Source of the DNA: Zeus faber
Lineage: Eukaryota > Chordata > Actinopteri > Zeiformes > Zeidae
Reading direction: 5' to 3'
DNA: 64,000 bases
Assembly: GCA_960531495.1 (NCBI GenBank)
Contig: OY482861.1
Location: 248,001 to 312,000, forward strand
Of this stretch, positions 13,752 through 25,837 are shown piece by piece. Each line of letters begins with the position of its first letter. The first letter of the stretch is position 1. The notes under the pieces are model-generated. The model did no database searches and was not told where the DNA came from. It was given only the letters and a program-made list of their open reading frames with translations. The position numbers and the translations under genes were made by a program.

Positions 13752-16251
13752 GTTATGAACTGATTTGTAATGGGAAAGTACTGTTTGCAAAAGAGTTTTA
13801 GGCACATCTAACAAGTTTTTCTGAAATTACGTGCAGTTTCATAAAAACCTGCATGGGTGGCAAACAAGGCATTTTATGCAATTTAAAGACTAAAAGGATG
13901 TTTTGAGTAAAGGTTTCTGTCATGACTCTGTAGGAACTGCTCAGATAGTGTAAATACTGTTATGAACTCATTTGTAATGGGAAAGTACTGTTTGCAGAAC
14001 AGTTTTTGGCACATCTTACAATTTTTTTCTGAAATTACGAGCATTTTCATAAAAACCTGCATGGGTGGCAAACAAGGCATTTTCAGGCAATTTAAAGACT
14101 GAAAGGATGTTTTGAGTAAAGGTATCTGTCATAACTCTGTAGGAACTGCTCAGATAGTGTAAATACTGTTATGAACTCATTTGTAATGGGAAAGTACTGT
14201 TTGCAGAACAGTTTTTGGCACATCTTACAATTTTTTTCTGAAATTACGAGCATTTTCATAAAAACCTGCATGGATGGCAAACAAGGCATTTTCAGGCAAT
14301 TTAAAGACTGAAAGGATGTTTTGAGTAAAGGTTTCTGTCATGACTCTGTAGGACCTGCTCAGATAGTGTAAATACTGTTATGAACTCATTTGAAATGGGA
14401 AAGTACTGTTTGAAAAATAGTTTTTGGCACATCTAACAAGTTTTTTCTGAAATTACGAGCATTTTCATAAAAAACTGCATGGATGGCAAACAAGGCATTT
14501 TCAGGAAATTTAAAGACTGAAAGGCTGTTTTGAGTAAAGGTTTCTGTCATGACTCTCTAGGACCTGCTCAGATAGTGTAAATACTGTTATGAACTGATTT
14601 GTAATGGGAAATTATTGTTTGCAAAACAGTTTTTGGCACATCTAACAAGTTTTTCTGAAATTATGAGCATTTTCATAAAAACCTGCATGGATGGCAAACA
14701 AGGCATTTTCAGGCAATTTGAAGACTGAAAGGATGTTTTGAGTAAAGGTTTCTGTCATGACTCTGTAGGACCTGCTCAGATAGTGTAAATACTGTTATGA
14801 ACTGATTTGTAATGTGAAAGTACCGTTTGCAAAACAGTTTTTGGCACATCTAACAAGTTTTTCTGAAATTACGAGCAGTTTCATAAAAACCTGCATGGGG
14901 GGCAAACATGGCATTTTCAGGCAATTTAAAGACTGAAAGGATGTTTTGAGTAAAGGTTTCTGTCATGACTCTCTAGGACCTGCTCAGATAGTGTAAATAC
15001 TGTTATGAACTGATTTGTAATGGGAAAGTACTGTTTGCAAAAGAGTTTTTGGCACATCCAACAAGTTTTTCTGAAATTACAAGCATTTTCATAAAAACCT
15101 GCATGGATGGCAAACAAGGCATTTTCAGGGAATTTAAAGACTGAAAGGATGTTTTGAGTAAAGGTTTCTGTCATAACTCTGTAGGAACTGCTCAGATAGT
15201 GTAAATACTGTTATGAACTCATTTGTAATGGCAAATTACTGTTTGCAGAACAGTTTTTGGCACATCTAACAATTTTTTTCTGAAATTACGAGCATTTTCA
15301 TAAAAACCTGTATGGATGGCAAACAAGGCATTTTCAGGCAATTGAAAGACTGAAAGGATGTTTTGAGTAAAGGTTTCTGTCATGACTCTGTAGGACCTGC
15401 TCAGATAGTGTAAATACTGTTATGAACTCATTTGTAATGGGAAAGTACTGTTTGCAAAACAGTTTTTGGCACATCTAACAAGTTTTTCTGAAATTACGTG
15501 CAGTTTCATAAAAACCTGCATGGGTGGCAAACAAGGCATTTTCAGGCAATTTAAAGACTGAAAGGATGTTTTGAGTAAAGGTTTCTGTCATAACTCTGTA
15601 GGAACTGCTCAGATAGTGTAAATACTGTTATGAACTCATTTGTAATGGGAAAGTACTGTTTGCAGAACAGTTTTTGGCACATCTAACAATTTTTTTCTGA
15701 AATTACGAGCATTTTCATAAAAAACTGCATGGATGGCAAACAAGGCATTTTCAGGAAATTTAAAGACTGAAAGGCTGTTTTGAGTAAAGGTTTCTGTCAT
15801 GACTCTCTAGGACCTGCTCAGATAGTGTAAATACTGTTATGAACTGATTTGTAATGGGAAATTATTGTTTGCAAAACAGTTTTTGGCACATCTAACAAGT
15901 TTTTCTGAAATTATGAGCATTTTCATAAAAACCTGCATGGATGGCAAACAAGGCATTTTCAGGCAATTTGAAGACTGAAAGGATGTTTTGAGTAAAGGTT
16001 TCTGTCATGACTCTGTAGGAACTGCTCAGATAGTGTAAATACTGTTATAAACTCATTTGTAATGGGAAAGTACTGTTTGCAAAACAGTTTTTGGCACATC
16101 TAACAAGTTTTTCTGAAATTACGAGCAGTTTCATAAAAACCTGCATGGGGGGCAAACATGGCATTTTCAGGCAATTTAAAGACTGAAAGGATGTTTTGAG
16201 TAAAGGTTTCTGTCATGACTCTCTAGGACCTGCTCAGATAGTGTAAATACT
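13752..16251 (+). repeat. 33-mer pattern copy 3: lead block and complete 6-mer
   Basis: Twelve units match 1-2500 at an offset of 13,751 bp; the match continues to about 16670. Private changes include CATTTGAAATGGG at about 14387 and GTTATAAACTC at about 16045. 15002-16251 is a full 1,250-bp 6-mer. Confidence 0.88.
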
Positions 16252-18751
16252 GTTATGAACTGATTTGTAATGGGAAAGTACTGTTTGCAAAAGAGTTTTT
16301 GGCACATCCAACAAGTTTTTCTGAAATTACAAGCATTTTCATAAAAACCTGCATGGATGGCAAACAAGGCATTTTCAGGGAATTTAAAGACTGAAAGGAT
16401 GTTTTGAGTAAAGGTTTCTGTCATAACTCTGTAGGAACTGCTCAGATAGTGTAAATACTGTTATGAACTCATTTGTAATGGCAAATTACTGTTTGCAGAA
16501 CAGTTTTTGGCACATCTAACAATTTTTTTCTGAAATTACGAGCATTTTCATAAAAACCTGTATGGATGGCAAACAAGGCATTTTCAGGCAATTGAAAGAC
16601 TGAAAGGATGTTTTGAGTAAAGGTTTCTGTCATGACTCTGTAGGACCTGCTCAGATAGTGTAAATACTGTTATGAACTCATTTGTAATGGGAAAGTACTG
16701 TTTGCAAAACAGTTTTTGGCACATCTAACAAGTTTTTCTGAAATTACGAGCAGTTTCATAAAAACCTGCATGGGGGGCAAACATGGCATTTTCAGGCAAT
16801 TTAAAGACTGAAAGGATGTTTTGAGTAAAGGTTTCTGTCATGACTCTCTAGGACCTGCTCAGATAGTGTAAATACTGTTATGAACTGATTTGTAATGGGA
16901 AAGTACTGTTTGCAAAAGAGTTTTTGGCACATCCAACAAGTTTTTCTGAAATTACAAGCATTTTCATAAAAACCTGCATGGATGGCAAACAAGGCATTTT
17001 CAGGGAATTTAAAGACTGAAAGGATGTTTTGAGTAAAGGTTTCTGTCATAACTCTGTAGGAACTGCTCAGATAGTGTAAATACTGTTATGAACTCATTTG
17101 TAATGGCAAATTACTGTTTGCAGAACAGTTTTTGGCACATCTAACAATTTTTTTCTGAAATTACGAGCATTTTCATAAAAACCTGTATGGATGGCAAACA
17201 AGGCATTTTCAGGCAATTGAAAGACTGAAAGGATGTTTTGAGTAAAGGTTTCTGTCATGACTCTGTAGGACCTGCTCAGATAGTGTAAATACTGTTATGA
17301 ACTCATTTGTAATGGGAAAGTACTGTTTGCAAAACAGTTTTTGGCTCATCTAACAAGTTTTTCTGAAATTACGTGCAGTTTCATAAAAACCTGCATGGGT
17401 GGCAAACAAGGCATTTTCAGGCAATTTAAAGACTGAAAGGATGTTTTGAGTAAAGGTTTCTGTCATAACTCTGTAGGAACTGCTCAGATAGTGTAAATAC
17501 TGTTATGAACTCATTTGTAATGGGAAAGTACTGTTTGCAGAACAGTTTTTGGCACATCTAACAATTTTTTTCTGAAATTACGAGCATTTTCATAAAAAAC
17601 TGCATGGATGGCAAACAAGGCATTTTCAGGAAATTTAAAGACTGAAAGGCTGTTTTGAGTAAAGGTTTCTGTCATGACTCTCTAGGACCTGCTCAGATAG
17701 TGTAAATACTGTTATGAACTGATTTGTAATGGGAAATTATTGTTTGCAAAACAGTTTTTGGCACATCTAACAAGTTTTTCTGAAATTATGAGCATTTTCA
17801 TAAAAACCTGCATGGATGGCAAACAAGGCATTTTCAGGCAATTTGAAGACTGAAAGGATGTTTTGAGTAAAGGTTTCTGTCATGACTCTGTAGGAACTGC
17901 TCAGATAGTGTAAATACTGTTATGAACTCATTTGTAATGGGAAAGTACTGTTTGCAAAACAGTTTTTGGCACATCTAACAAGTTTTTCTGAAATTACGAG
18001 CAGTTTCATAAAAACCTGCATGGGGGGCAAACATGGCATTTTCAGGCAATTTAAAGACTGAAAGGATGTTTTGAGTAAAGGTTTCTGTCATGACTCTCTA
18101 GGACCTGCTCAGATAGTGTAAATACTGTTATGAACTGATTTGTAATGGGAAAGTACTGTTTGCAAAAGAGTTTTTGGCACATCCAACAAGTTTTTCTGAA
18201 ATTACAAGCATTTTCATAAAAACCTGCATGGATGGCAAACAAGGCATTTTCAGGGAATTTAAAGACTGAAAGGATGTTTTGAGTAAAGGTTTCTGTCATA
18301 ACTCTGTAGGAACTGCTCAGATAGTGTAAATACTGTTATGAACTCATTTGTAATGGCAAATTACTGTTTGCAGAACAGTTTTTGGCACATCTAACAATTT
18401 TTTTCTGAAATTACGAGCATTTTCATAAAAACCTGTATGGATGGCAAACAAGGCATTTTCAGGCAATTGAAAGACTGAAAGGATGTTTTGAGTAAAGGTT
18501 TCTGTCATGACTCTGTAGGACCTGCTCAGATAGTGTAAATACTGTTATGAACTCATTTGTAATGGGAAAGTACTGTTTGCAAAACAGTTTTTGGCACATC
18601 TAACAAGTTTTTCTGAAATTACGTGCAGTTTCATAAAAACCTGCATGGGTGGCAAACAAGGCATTTTCAGGCAATTTAAAGACTGAAAGGATGTTTTGAG
18701 TAAAGGTTTCTTTCATGACTGTCTAGGACCTGCTCAGATAGTGTAAATACT
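16252..18751 (+). repeat. 6-mer HOR series with an internal 3-mer (625-bp) copy
   Basis: 16252-16876 has only three units (CCAACAAG, GGCAAATT, GAGCAG/GGGGGG), so three units of the 6-mer are missing. 16877-18126 is a full 6-mer, and 18127-18751 is the first half of another. Distances between CCAACAAG units over the first 18 kb are 6, 27, 12, 21, 6, 3 and 6 monomers, always a multiple of three. Confidence 0.88.
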
Positions 18752-19585
18752 GTTATGAACTGATTTGTAATGGGAAAGTACTGTTTGCAGAACAGTTTTT
18801 GGCACATCTTACAATTTTTTTCTGAAATTACGAGCATTTTCATAAAAACCTGCATGGATGGCAAACAAGGCATTTTCAGGCAATTTAAAGACTGAAAGGA
18901 TGTTTTGAGTAAAGGTTTCTGTCATGACTCTGTAGGACCTGCTCAGATAGTGTAAATACTGTTATGAACTGATTTGTAATGGGAAAGTACTGTTTGCAAA
19001 AGAGTTTTTGGCACATCTAACAAGTTTTTCTGAAATTACGAGCAGTTTCATAAAAACCTGCATGGGGGGCAAACATGGCATTTTGAGGCAATTTAAAGAC
19101 TGAAAGGATGTTTTGAGTAAAGGTTTCTGTCATGACTCTCTAGGACCTGCTCAGATAGTGTAAATACTGTTATGAACTCATTTGTAATGGGAAAGTACTG
19201 TTTGCAAAACAGTTTTTGGCACATCTAACAAGTTTTTCTGAAATTACGTGCAGTTTCATAAAAACCTGCATGGGTGGCAAACAAGGCATTTTCAGGCAAT
19301 TTAAAGACTGAAAGGATGTTTTGAGTAAAGGTTTCTGTCATAACTCTGTAGGAACTGCTCAGATAGTGTAAATACTGTTATGAACTCATTTGTAATGGGA
19401 AAGTACTGTTTGCAGAACAGTTTTTGGCACATCTAACAATTTTTTTCTGAAATTACGAGCAGTTTCATAAAAACCTGCATGGATGGCAAACAAGGCATTT
19501 TCAGGCAATTTAAAGACTGAAAGGATGTTTTGAGTAAAGGTTTCTGTCATGACTCTCTAGGACCTGCTCAGATAGTGTAAATACT
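18752..19585 (+). repeat. Transition block, 4 monomers
   Basis: CTTACAATTTTTT unit, GGGGGG unit with GAGGC, CGTGCAG/GGGTGG unit, and CAGAACAG unit with GAGCAG. The first two resemble 3959-4167 and 12710-12917. No 6-mer order is visible beyond about 18.75 kb, so this is the right edge of the 6-mer/33-mer domain. Confidence 0.75.
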
Positions 19586-22501
19586 GTTATGAACGGATTT
19601 GTAATGGGAAAGTACTGTTTGCAAAACAGTTTTTGGCACATCTAACAAGTTTTTTCTGAAATTACAAGCATTTTCATAAAAACCTGCATGGATTGCAAAC
19701 AAGGCATTTTCAGGGAATTTAAAGACTGAAAGGATGTTTTGAGTAAAGGTGACTGTCATAACTCTGTAGGAACTGCTCAGATAGTGTAAATACTGTTATG
19801 AACTCATTTGTAATGGCAAATTACTGTTTGCAGAACAGTTTTTGGCACATCTAACAATTTTTTTCTGAAATTACGATTATTTTCATGAAAACCTGTATGG
19901 ATGGCAAACAAGGCATTTTCTGGCAATTGAAAGACTGAAAGGATGTTTTGAGTAAAGGATTCTGTCATGACTCTCTAGGACCTGCTCAGATAGTGTAAAT
20001 ACTGTTATGAACTGATTTGTAATGGGAAAGTACTGTTTGCAAAACAGTTTTTGGCACATCTAACAAGTTTTTCTGAAATTACAAGCATTTGCATAAAAAC
20101 CTGCATGGATGGCAAACAAGGCATTTTCAGGCAATTTAAAGACTGAAAGAATGTTTTGAATAAAGGTTTCTGTCATGACTCTGTAGGAACTGCTCAGATA
20201 GTGTAAATACTGTTATGAACTCATTTGTATTTGGAAAGTACTGTGTGCAAAATAGTTTTTGGCACATCTTACAAGTTTTTCTGAAATTATGAGCATTTTC
20301 ATAAAAACCTGCATGGATGGCAAACAAGGCATTTTCAGGCAATTTAAAGACTGAAAGGATGTTTTGAGTAAAGGTTTCTGTCATGACTCTCTAGGACCTG
20401 CTCAAATAATGTAAATACTGTTATGAACTGATTTGTAATGGGAAAGTATGTTTGCAAAAGAGTTTTTGGCACATCTAACAAGTTTTTCTGAAATTACGTG
20501 CAGTTTCATAAAAACCTGCATGGGTGGCAAACAAGGCATTTTCAGGCAATTTAAAGACTGAAAGGATGTTTTGAGTAAAGGTTTCTGTCATAACTCTGTA
20601 GGAACTGCTCAGATAGTGTAAATACTGTTATGAACTCATTTGTAATGGGAAAGTACTGTTTGCAGAACAGTTTTTGGCACATCTAACAATTTTTTTCTGA
20701 AATTACGAGCAGTTTCATAAAAACCTGCATGGATGGCAAACATGGACTTTTCAGGCAATTTAAAGACTGAAAGGATGTTTTGAGTAAAGGTTTCTGTCAT
20801 GACTCTCTAGGACCTGCTCAGATAGTGTAAATACTGTTATGAACTGATTTGTAATGGGAAAGTACTGTTTGCAAAATAGTTTTTGGCACATCTAACAAGT
20901 TTTTCTGAAATTATGAGCATTTTCATAAAAACCTGCATGGATGGCAAACAAGGCATTTTCAGGCAATTTAAAGACTGAAAGGATGTTTTGAGTAAAGGTT
21001 TCTGTCATGACCCTCTAGGACCTGCTCAGATAGTGTAAATACTGTTATGAACTGATTTGTAATGGGAAAGTACTGTTTGCAAAACAGTTTTTGGCACATC
21101 TAACAAGTTTTTTCTGAAATTACAAGCATTTTCATAAAAACCTGCATGGATTGCAAACAAGGCATTTTCAGGGAATTTAAAGACTGAAAGGATGTTTTGA
21201 GTAAAGGTGACTGTCATAACTCTGTAGGAACTGCTCAGATAGTGTAAATACTGTTATGAACTCATTTGTAATGGCAAATTACTGTTTGCAGAACAGTTTT
21301 TGGCACATCTAACAATTTTTTTCTGAAATTACGATTATTTTCATGAAAACCTGTATGGATGGCAAACAAGGCATTTTCTGGCAATTGAAAGACTGAAAGG
21401 ATGTTTTGAGTAAAGGATTCTGTCATGACTCTCTAGGACCTGCTCAGATAGTGTAAATACTGTTATGAACTGATTTGTAATGGGAAAGTACTGTTTGCAA
21501 AACAGTTTTTGGCACATCTAACAAGTTTTTCTGAAATTACAAGCATTTGCATAAAAACCTGCATGGATGGCAAACAAGGCATTTTCAGGCAATTTAAAGA
21601 CTGAAAGAATGTTTTGAATAAAGGTTTCTGTCATGACTCTGTAGGAACTGCTCAGATAGTGTAAATACTGTTATGAACTCATTTGTAATTGGAAAGTACT
21701 GTGTGCAAAATAGTTTTTGGCACATCTTACAAGTTTTTCTGAAATTATGAGCATTTTCATAAAAACCTGCATGGATGGCAAACAAGGCATTTTCAGGCAA
21801 TTTAAAGACTGAAAGGATGTTTTGAGTAAAGGTTTCTGTCATGACTCTCTAGGACCTGCTCAAATAATGTAAATACTGTTATGAACTGATTTGTAATGGG
21901 AAAGTATGTTTGCAAAAGAGTTTTTGGCACATCTAACAAGTTTTTCTGAAATTACGTGCAGTTTCATAAAAACCTGCATGGGTGGCAAACAAGGCATTTT
22001 CAGGCAATTTAAAGACTGAAAGGATGTTTTGAGTAAAGGTTTCTGTCATAACTCTGTAGGAACTGCTCAGATAGTGTAAATACTGTTATGAACTCATTTG
22101 TAATGGGAAAGTACTGTTTGCAGAACAGTTTTTGGCACATCTAACAATTTTTTTCTGAAATTACGAGCAGTTTCATAAAAACCTGCATGGATGGCAAACA
22201 TGGACTTTTCAGGCAATTTAAAGACTGAAAGGATGTTTTGAGTAAAGGTTTCTGTCATGACTCTCTAGGACCTGCTCAGATAGTGTAAATACTGTTATGA
22301 ACTGATTTGTAATGGGAAAGTACTGTTTGCAAAATAGTTTTTGGCACATCTAACAAGTTTTTCTGAAATTATGAGCATTTTCATAAAAACCTGCATGGAT
22401 GGCAAACAAGGCATTTTCAGGCAATTTGAAGACTGAAAGGATGTTTTGAGTAAAGGTTTCTGTCATGACTCTCTAGGACTTGCTCAGATAGTGTAAATAC
22501 T
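19586..22501 (+). repeat. 7-mer tandem duplication (1,458 bp x 2)
   Basis: Copies at 19586-21043 and 21044-22501. Shared private markers at 1,458-bp offset are ACGATTATTTTCATG (19873, 21331), ACTGTGTGCAAAATAG, CTCAAATAATG, a one-base deletion giving AAAGTATGTTTG, and CATGGACTTTTC (20741, 22199). Differences include AACGGATTTG near 19590, TATTTGG versus TAATTGG, and the last unit, where the second copy reads TTTGAAGAC and GGACTTGC. A two-unit relative lies at about 27090-27500. Confidence 0.9.
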
Positions 22502-24167
22502 GTTATGAACTCATTTGTAATGGGAAAGTACTGTTTGCAGAACAGTTTGTGGCACATCTAACAATTTTTTTCTGAAATTACGAGCATTTTCATAAAAAAC
22601 TGCATGGATGGCAAACAAGGCATTTTCAGGAAATTTAAAGACTGAAAGGCTGTTTTGAGTAAAGGTTTCTGTCATGACTCTCTAGGACCTGCTCAGATAG
22701 TGTAAATACTGTTATGAACTGATTTGTAATGGGAAAGTATTGTTTGCAAAACAGTTTTTGGCACATCTAACAAGTTTTTCTGAAATTACAAGCATTTGCA
22801 TAAAAACCTGCATGGATGGCAAACAAGGCATTTTCAGGCAATTTAAACACTGAAAGAATGTTTTGAATAAAGGTTTCTGTCATGACTCTGTAGGAACTGC
22901 TCAGATAGTGTAAATACTGTTATGAACTCCTTTGTAATTGGAAAGTACTGTTTGCAAAATAGTTTTTGGCACATCTAACAAGTTTTTCTGAAATTATGAG
23001 CATTTTCATAAAAACCTGCATGGATGGCAAACAAGGCATTTTCAGGCAATTTGAAGACTGAAAGGATGTTTTGAGTAAAGGTTTCTGTCATGACTCTGTA
23101 GGACCTGCTCAGATAGTGAAAATACTGTTATGAACTCATTTGTATTGGGAAAGTACTGTTTGCAAAAGAGTTTTTGGCACATCTAACAAGTTTTTCTGAA
23201 ATTATGAGCATTTTCATAAAAACGTGCATGGATGCCAAACAAGGCATTTTCAGGCAATTTGAAGACTGAAAGGATGTTTTGAGTAAAGGTTTCTGTCATG
23301 ACTCTCTAGGACTTGCTCAGATAGTGTAAATACTGTTATGAACTGATTTGTAATGGGAAAGTATTGTTTGCAAAACAGTTTTTGGCACATCTAACAAGTT
23401 TTTCTGAAATTAAAAGCATTTGCATAAAAACCTGCATGGATGGCAAACAAGGCATTTTCAGGCAATTTGAAGACTGAAAGGATGTTTTGAGTAAAGGTTT
23501 CTGTCATGACTCTGTAGGACCTGCTCAGATAGTGTAAATACTGTTATGAACTCATTTGTTTTGGGAAAGTACTGTTTGCAAAAGAGTTTTTGGCACATCT
23601 AACAAGTTTTTTCTGAAATTACGAGCATTTTCATAAAAAACTGCATGGATGGCAAACAAGGCATTTTCAGGAAGTTTAAAGACTGAAAGGCTGTTTTGAG
23701 TAAAGGTTTCTGTCATTACTCTCTAGGACTTGCTCAGATAGTGTAAATACTGTTATGAACTGATTTGTAATGGGAAAGTATTGTTTGCAAAACAGTTTTT
23801 GGCACATCTAACAAGTTTTTCTGAAATTACAAGCATTTTCATAAAAACCTGCATGGATGGCAAACATGGCATTTTCAGGCAATTTAAAGACTGTAAGAAT
23901 GTTTTGAATAAAGGTTTCTGTCATGACTCTGTAGGAACTGCTCAGATAGTGTAAATACTGTTATGAACTCATTTGTAATTGGAAAGTACTGTTTGCAAAA
24001 TAGTTTTTGGCACATCTAACAAGTTTTTCTGAAATTATGAGCATTTTCATAAAAACCTGCATGGATGGCAAACAACGCATTTTCAGGCAATTTAAAGACT
24101 GAAAGGATGTTTTGAGTAAAGGTTTCTGTCATAAATCAGTAGGAACTGCTCAGATAGTGTAAATACT
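22502..24167 (+). repeat. Mosaic block without clear HOR order, 8 monomers
   Basis: Eight units of mixed older variants: CAGTTTGTGGC with AAACTGC, CATTTGCATAAA with TTTTGAATAAAGG, TTTGTAATTGG, several TATGAGC units with TTTGAAGAC, and GACTGTAAGAATG. Private substitutions are more frequent here than in the recent HOR blocks (for example ACTCCTTTG, AACGTGC, GATGCCAAAC, CATTACTC). Less homogenised sequence of this kind is expected between active amplification domains; that reading is inference. Confidence 0.75.
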
Positions 24168-25837
24168 GTTATGAACTCATTTGTAATGGGAAAGTACTGT
24201 TTGCAGAACAGTTTTTGGCACATCTAACAATTTTTTTCTGAAATTACGAGCATTTTCATAAAAAACTGCATGGATGGCAAACAAGGCATTTTCAGGAAAT
24301 TTAAAGACTGAAAGGCTGTTTTGAGTAAAGGTTTCTGTCATGACTCTCTAGGACCTGCTCAGATAGTGTAAATACTGTTATGAACTGATTTGTAATGGGA
24401 AAGTATTGTTTGCAAAACAGTTTTTGGCACATCTAACAAGTTTTTCTGAAATTATGAGCATTTTCATAAAAACCTGCATGGATGGCAAACAAGGCATTTT
24501 CAGGCAATTTGGAGACTGAAAGGATGTTTTGAGTAAAGGTTTCTGTCATAACTCTGTAGGAACTGCTCAGATAGTGTAAATACTGTTATGAACTCATTTG
24601 TAATGGCAAATTACTGTTTGCAGAACAGTTTTTGGCACATCTAACAATGTTTTTCTGAAATTACGAGCATTTTCATACAAACCTGTATGGATGGCAAACA
24701 AGGCATTTTCAGGCAATTGAAAGACTGAAAGGATGTTTTGAGTAAAGGTTTCTGTCATAACTCTGTAGGAACTGCTCAGATAGTGTAAATACTGTTATGA
24801 ACTCATTTGTAATGGCAAATTACTGTTTGCAGAACAGTTTTTGGCACATCTAACAATGTTTTTCTGAAATTACGAGCATTTTCATACAAACTTGTATGGA
24901 TGGCAAACAAGGCATTTTCAGGCAATTGAAAGACTGAAAGGATGTTTTGAGTAAAGGTTTCTGTCATGACTCTGTAGGACCTGCTCAGATAGTGTAAATA
25001 CTGTTATGAACTCATTTGTAATGGGAAAGTACTCTTTGCAGAACAGTTTTTGGCACATCTAACAATTTTTTTCTGAAATTACGAGCATTTTCATAAAAAA
25101 CTGCATGGATGGCAAACAAGGCATTTTCAGGAAATTTAAAGACTGAAAGGCTGTTTTGAGTAAAGGTTTCTGTCATGACTCTCTAGGACCTGCTCAGATA
25201 GTGTAAATACTGTTATGAACTGATTTGTAATGGGAAAGTATTGTTTGCAAAACAGTTTTTGGCACATCTAACAAGTTTTTCTGAAATTATGAGCATTTTC
25301 ATAAAAACCTGCATGGATGGCAAACAAGGCATTTTCAGGCAATTTGGAGACTGAAAGGATGTTTTGAGTAAAGGTTTCTGTCATAACTCTGTAGGAACTG
25401 CTCAGATAGTGTAAATACTGTTATGAACTCATTTGTAATGGCAAATTACTGTTTGCAGAACAGTTTTTGGCACATCTAACAATGTTTTTCTGAAATTACG
25501 AGCATTTTCATACAAACCTGTATGGATGGCAAACAAGGCATTTTCAGGCAATTGAAAGACTGAAAGGATGTTTTGAGTAAAGGTTTCTGTCATAACTCTG
25601 TAGGAACTGCTCAGATAGTGTAAATACTGTTATGAACTCATTTGTAATGGCAAATTACTGTTTGCAGAACAGTTTTTGGCACATCTAACAATGTTTTTCT
25701 GAAATTACGAGCATTTTCATACAAACCTGTATGGATGGCAAACAAGGCATTTTCAGGCAATTGAAAGACTGAAAGGATGTTTTGAGTAAAGGTTTCTGTC
25801 ATGACTCTGTAGGACCTGCTCAGATAGTGTAAATACT
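24168..25837 (+). repeat. 4-mer HOR (835 bp), two nearly identical copies
   Basis: Copies at 24168-25002 and 25003-25837. Each has a CAGAACAG/AAACTGC unit, a TATTG/TATGAGC/TTTGGAGAC unit and two GGCAAATT units with the private forms ACAATGTTTTTC and TCATACAAAC. CAATG occurs at 24645, 24854, 25480 and 25689, so the two inner units are themselves a duplicated dimer 209 bp apart. The only two differences I found between the copies are CTTG/CCTG at 24891/25726 and ACTG/ACTC at 24196/25031. Confidence 0.93.

Noticed and set aside
20140-20165. AATAAA in TTTTGAATAAAGG as a polyadenylation signal
   Set aside because: It is one substitution away from the common TTTTGAGTAAAGG and occurs in only a few units with no transcript structure around it.
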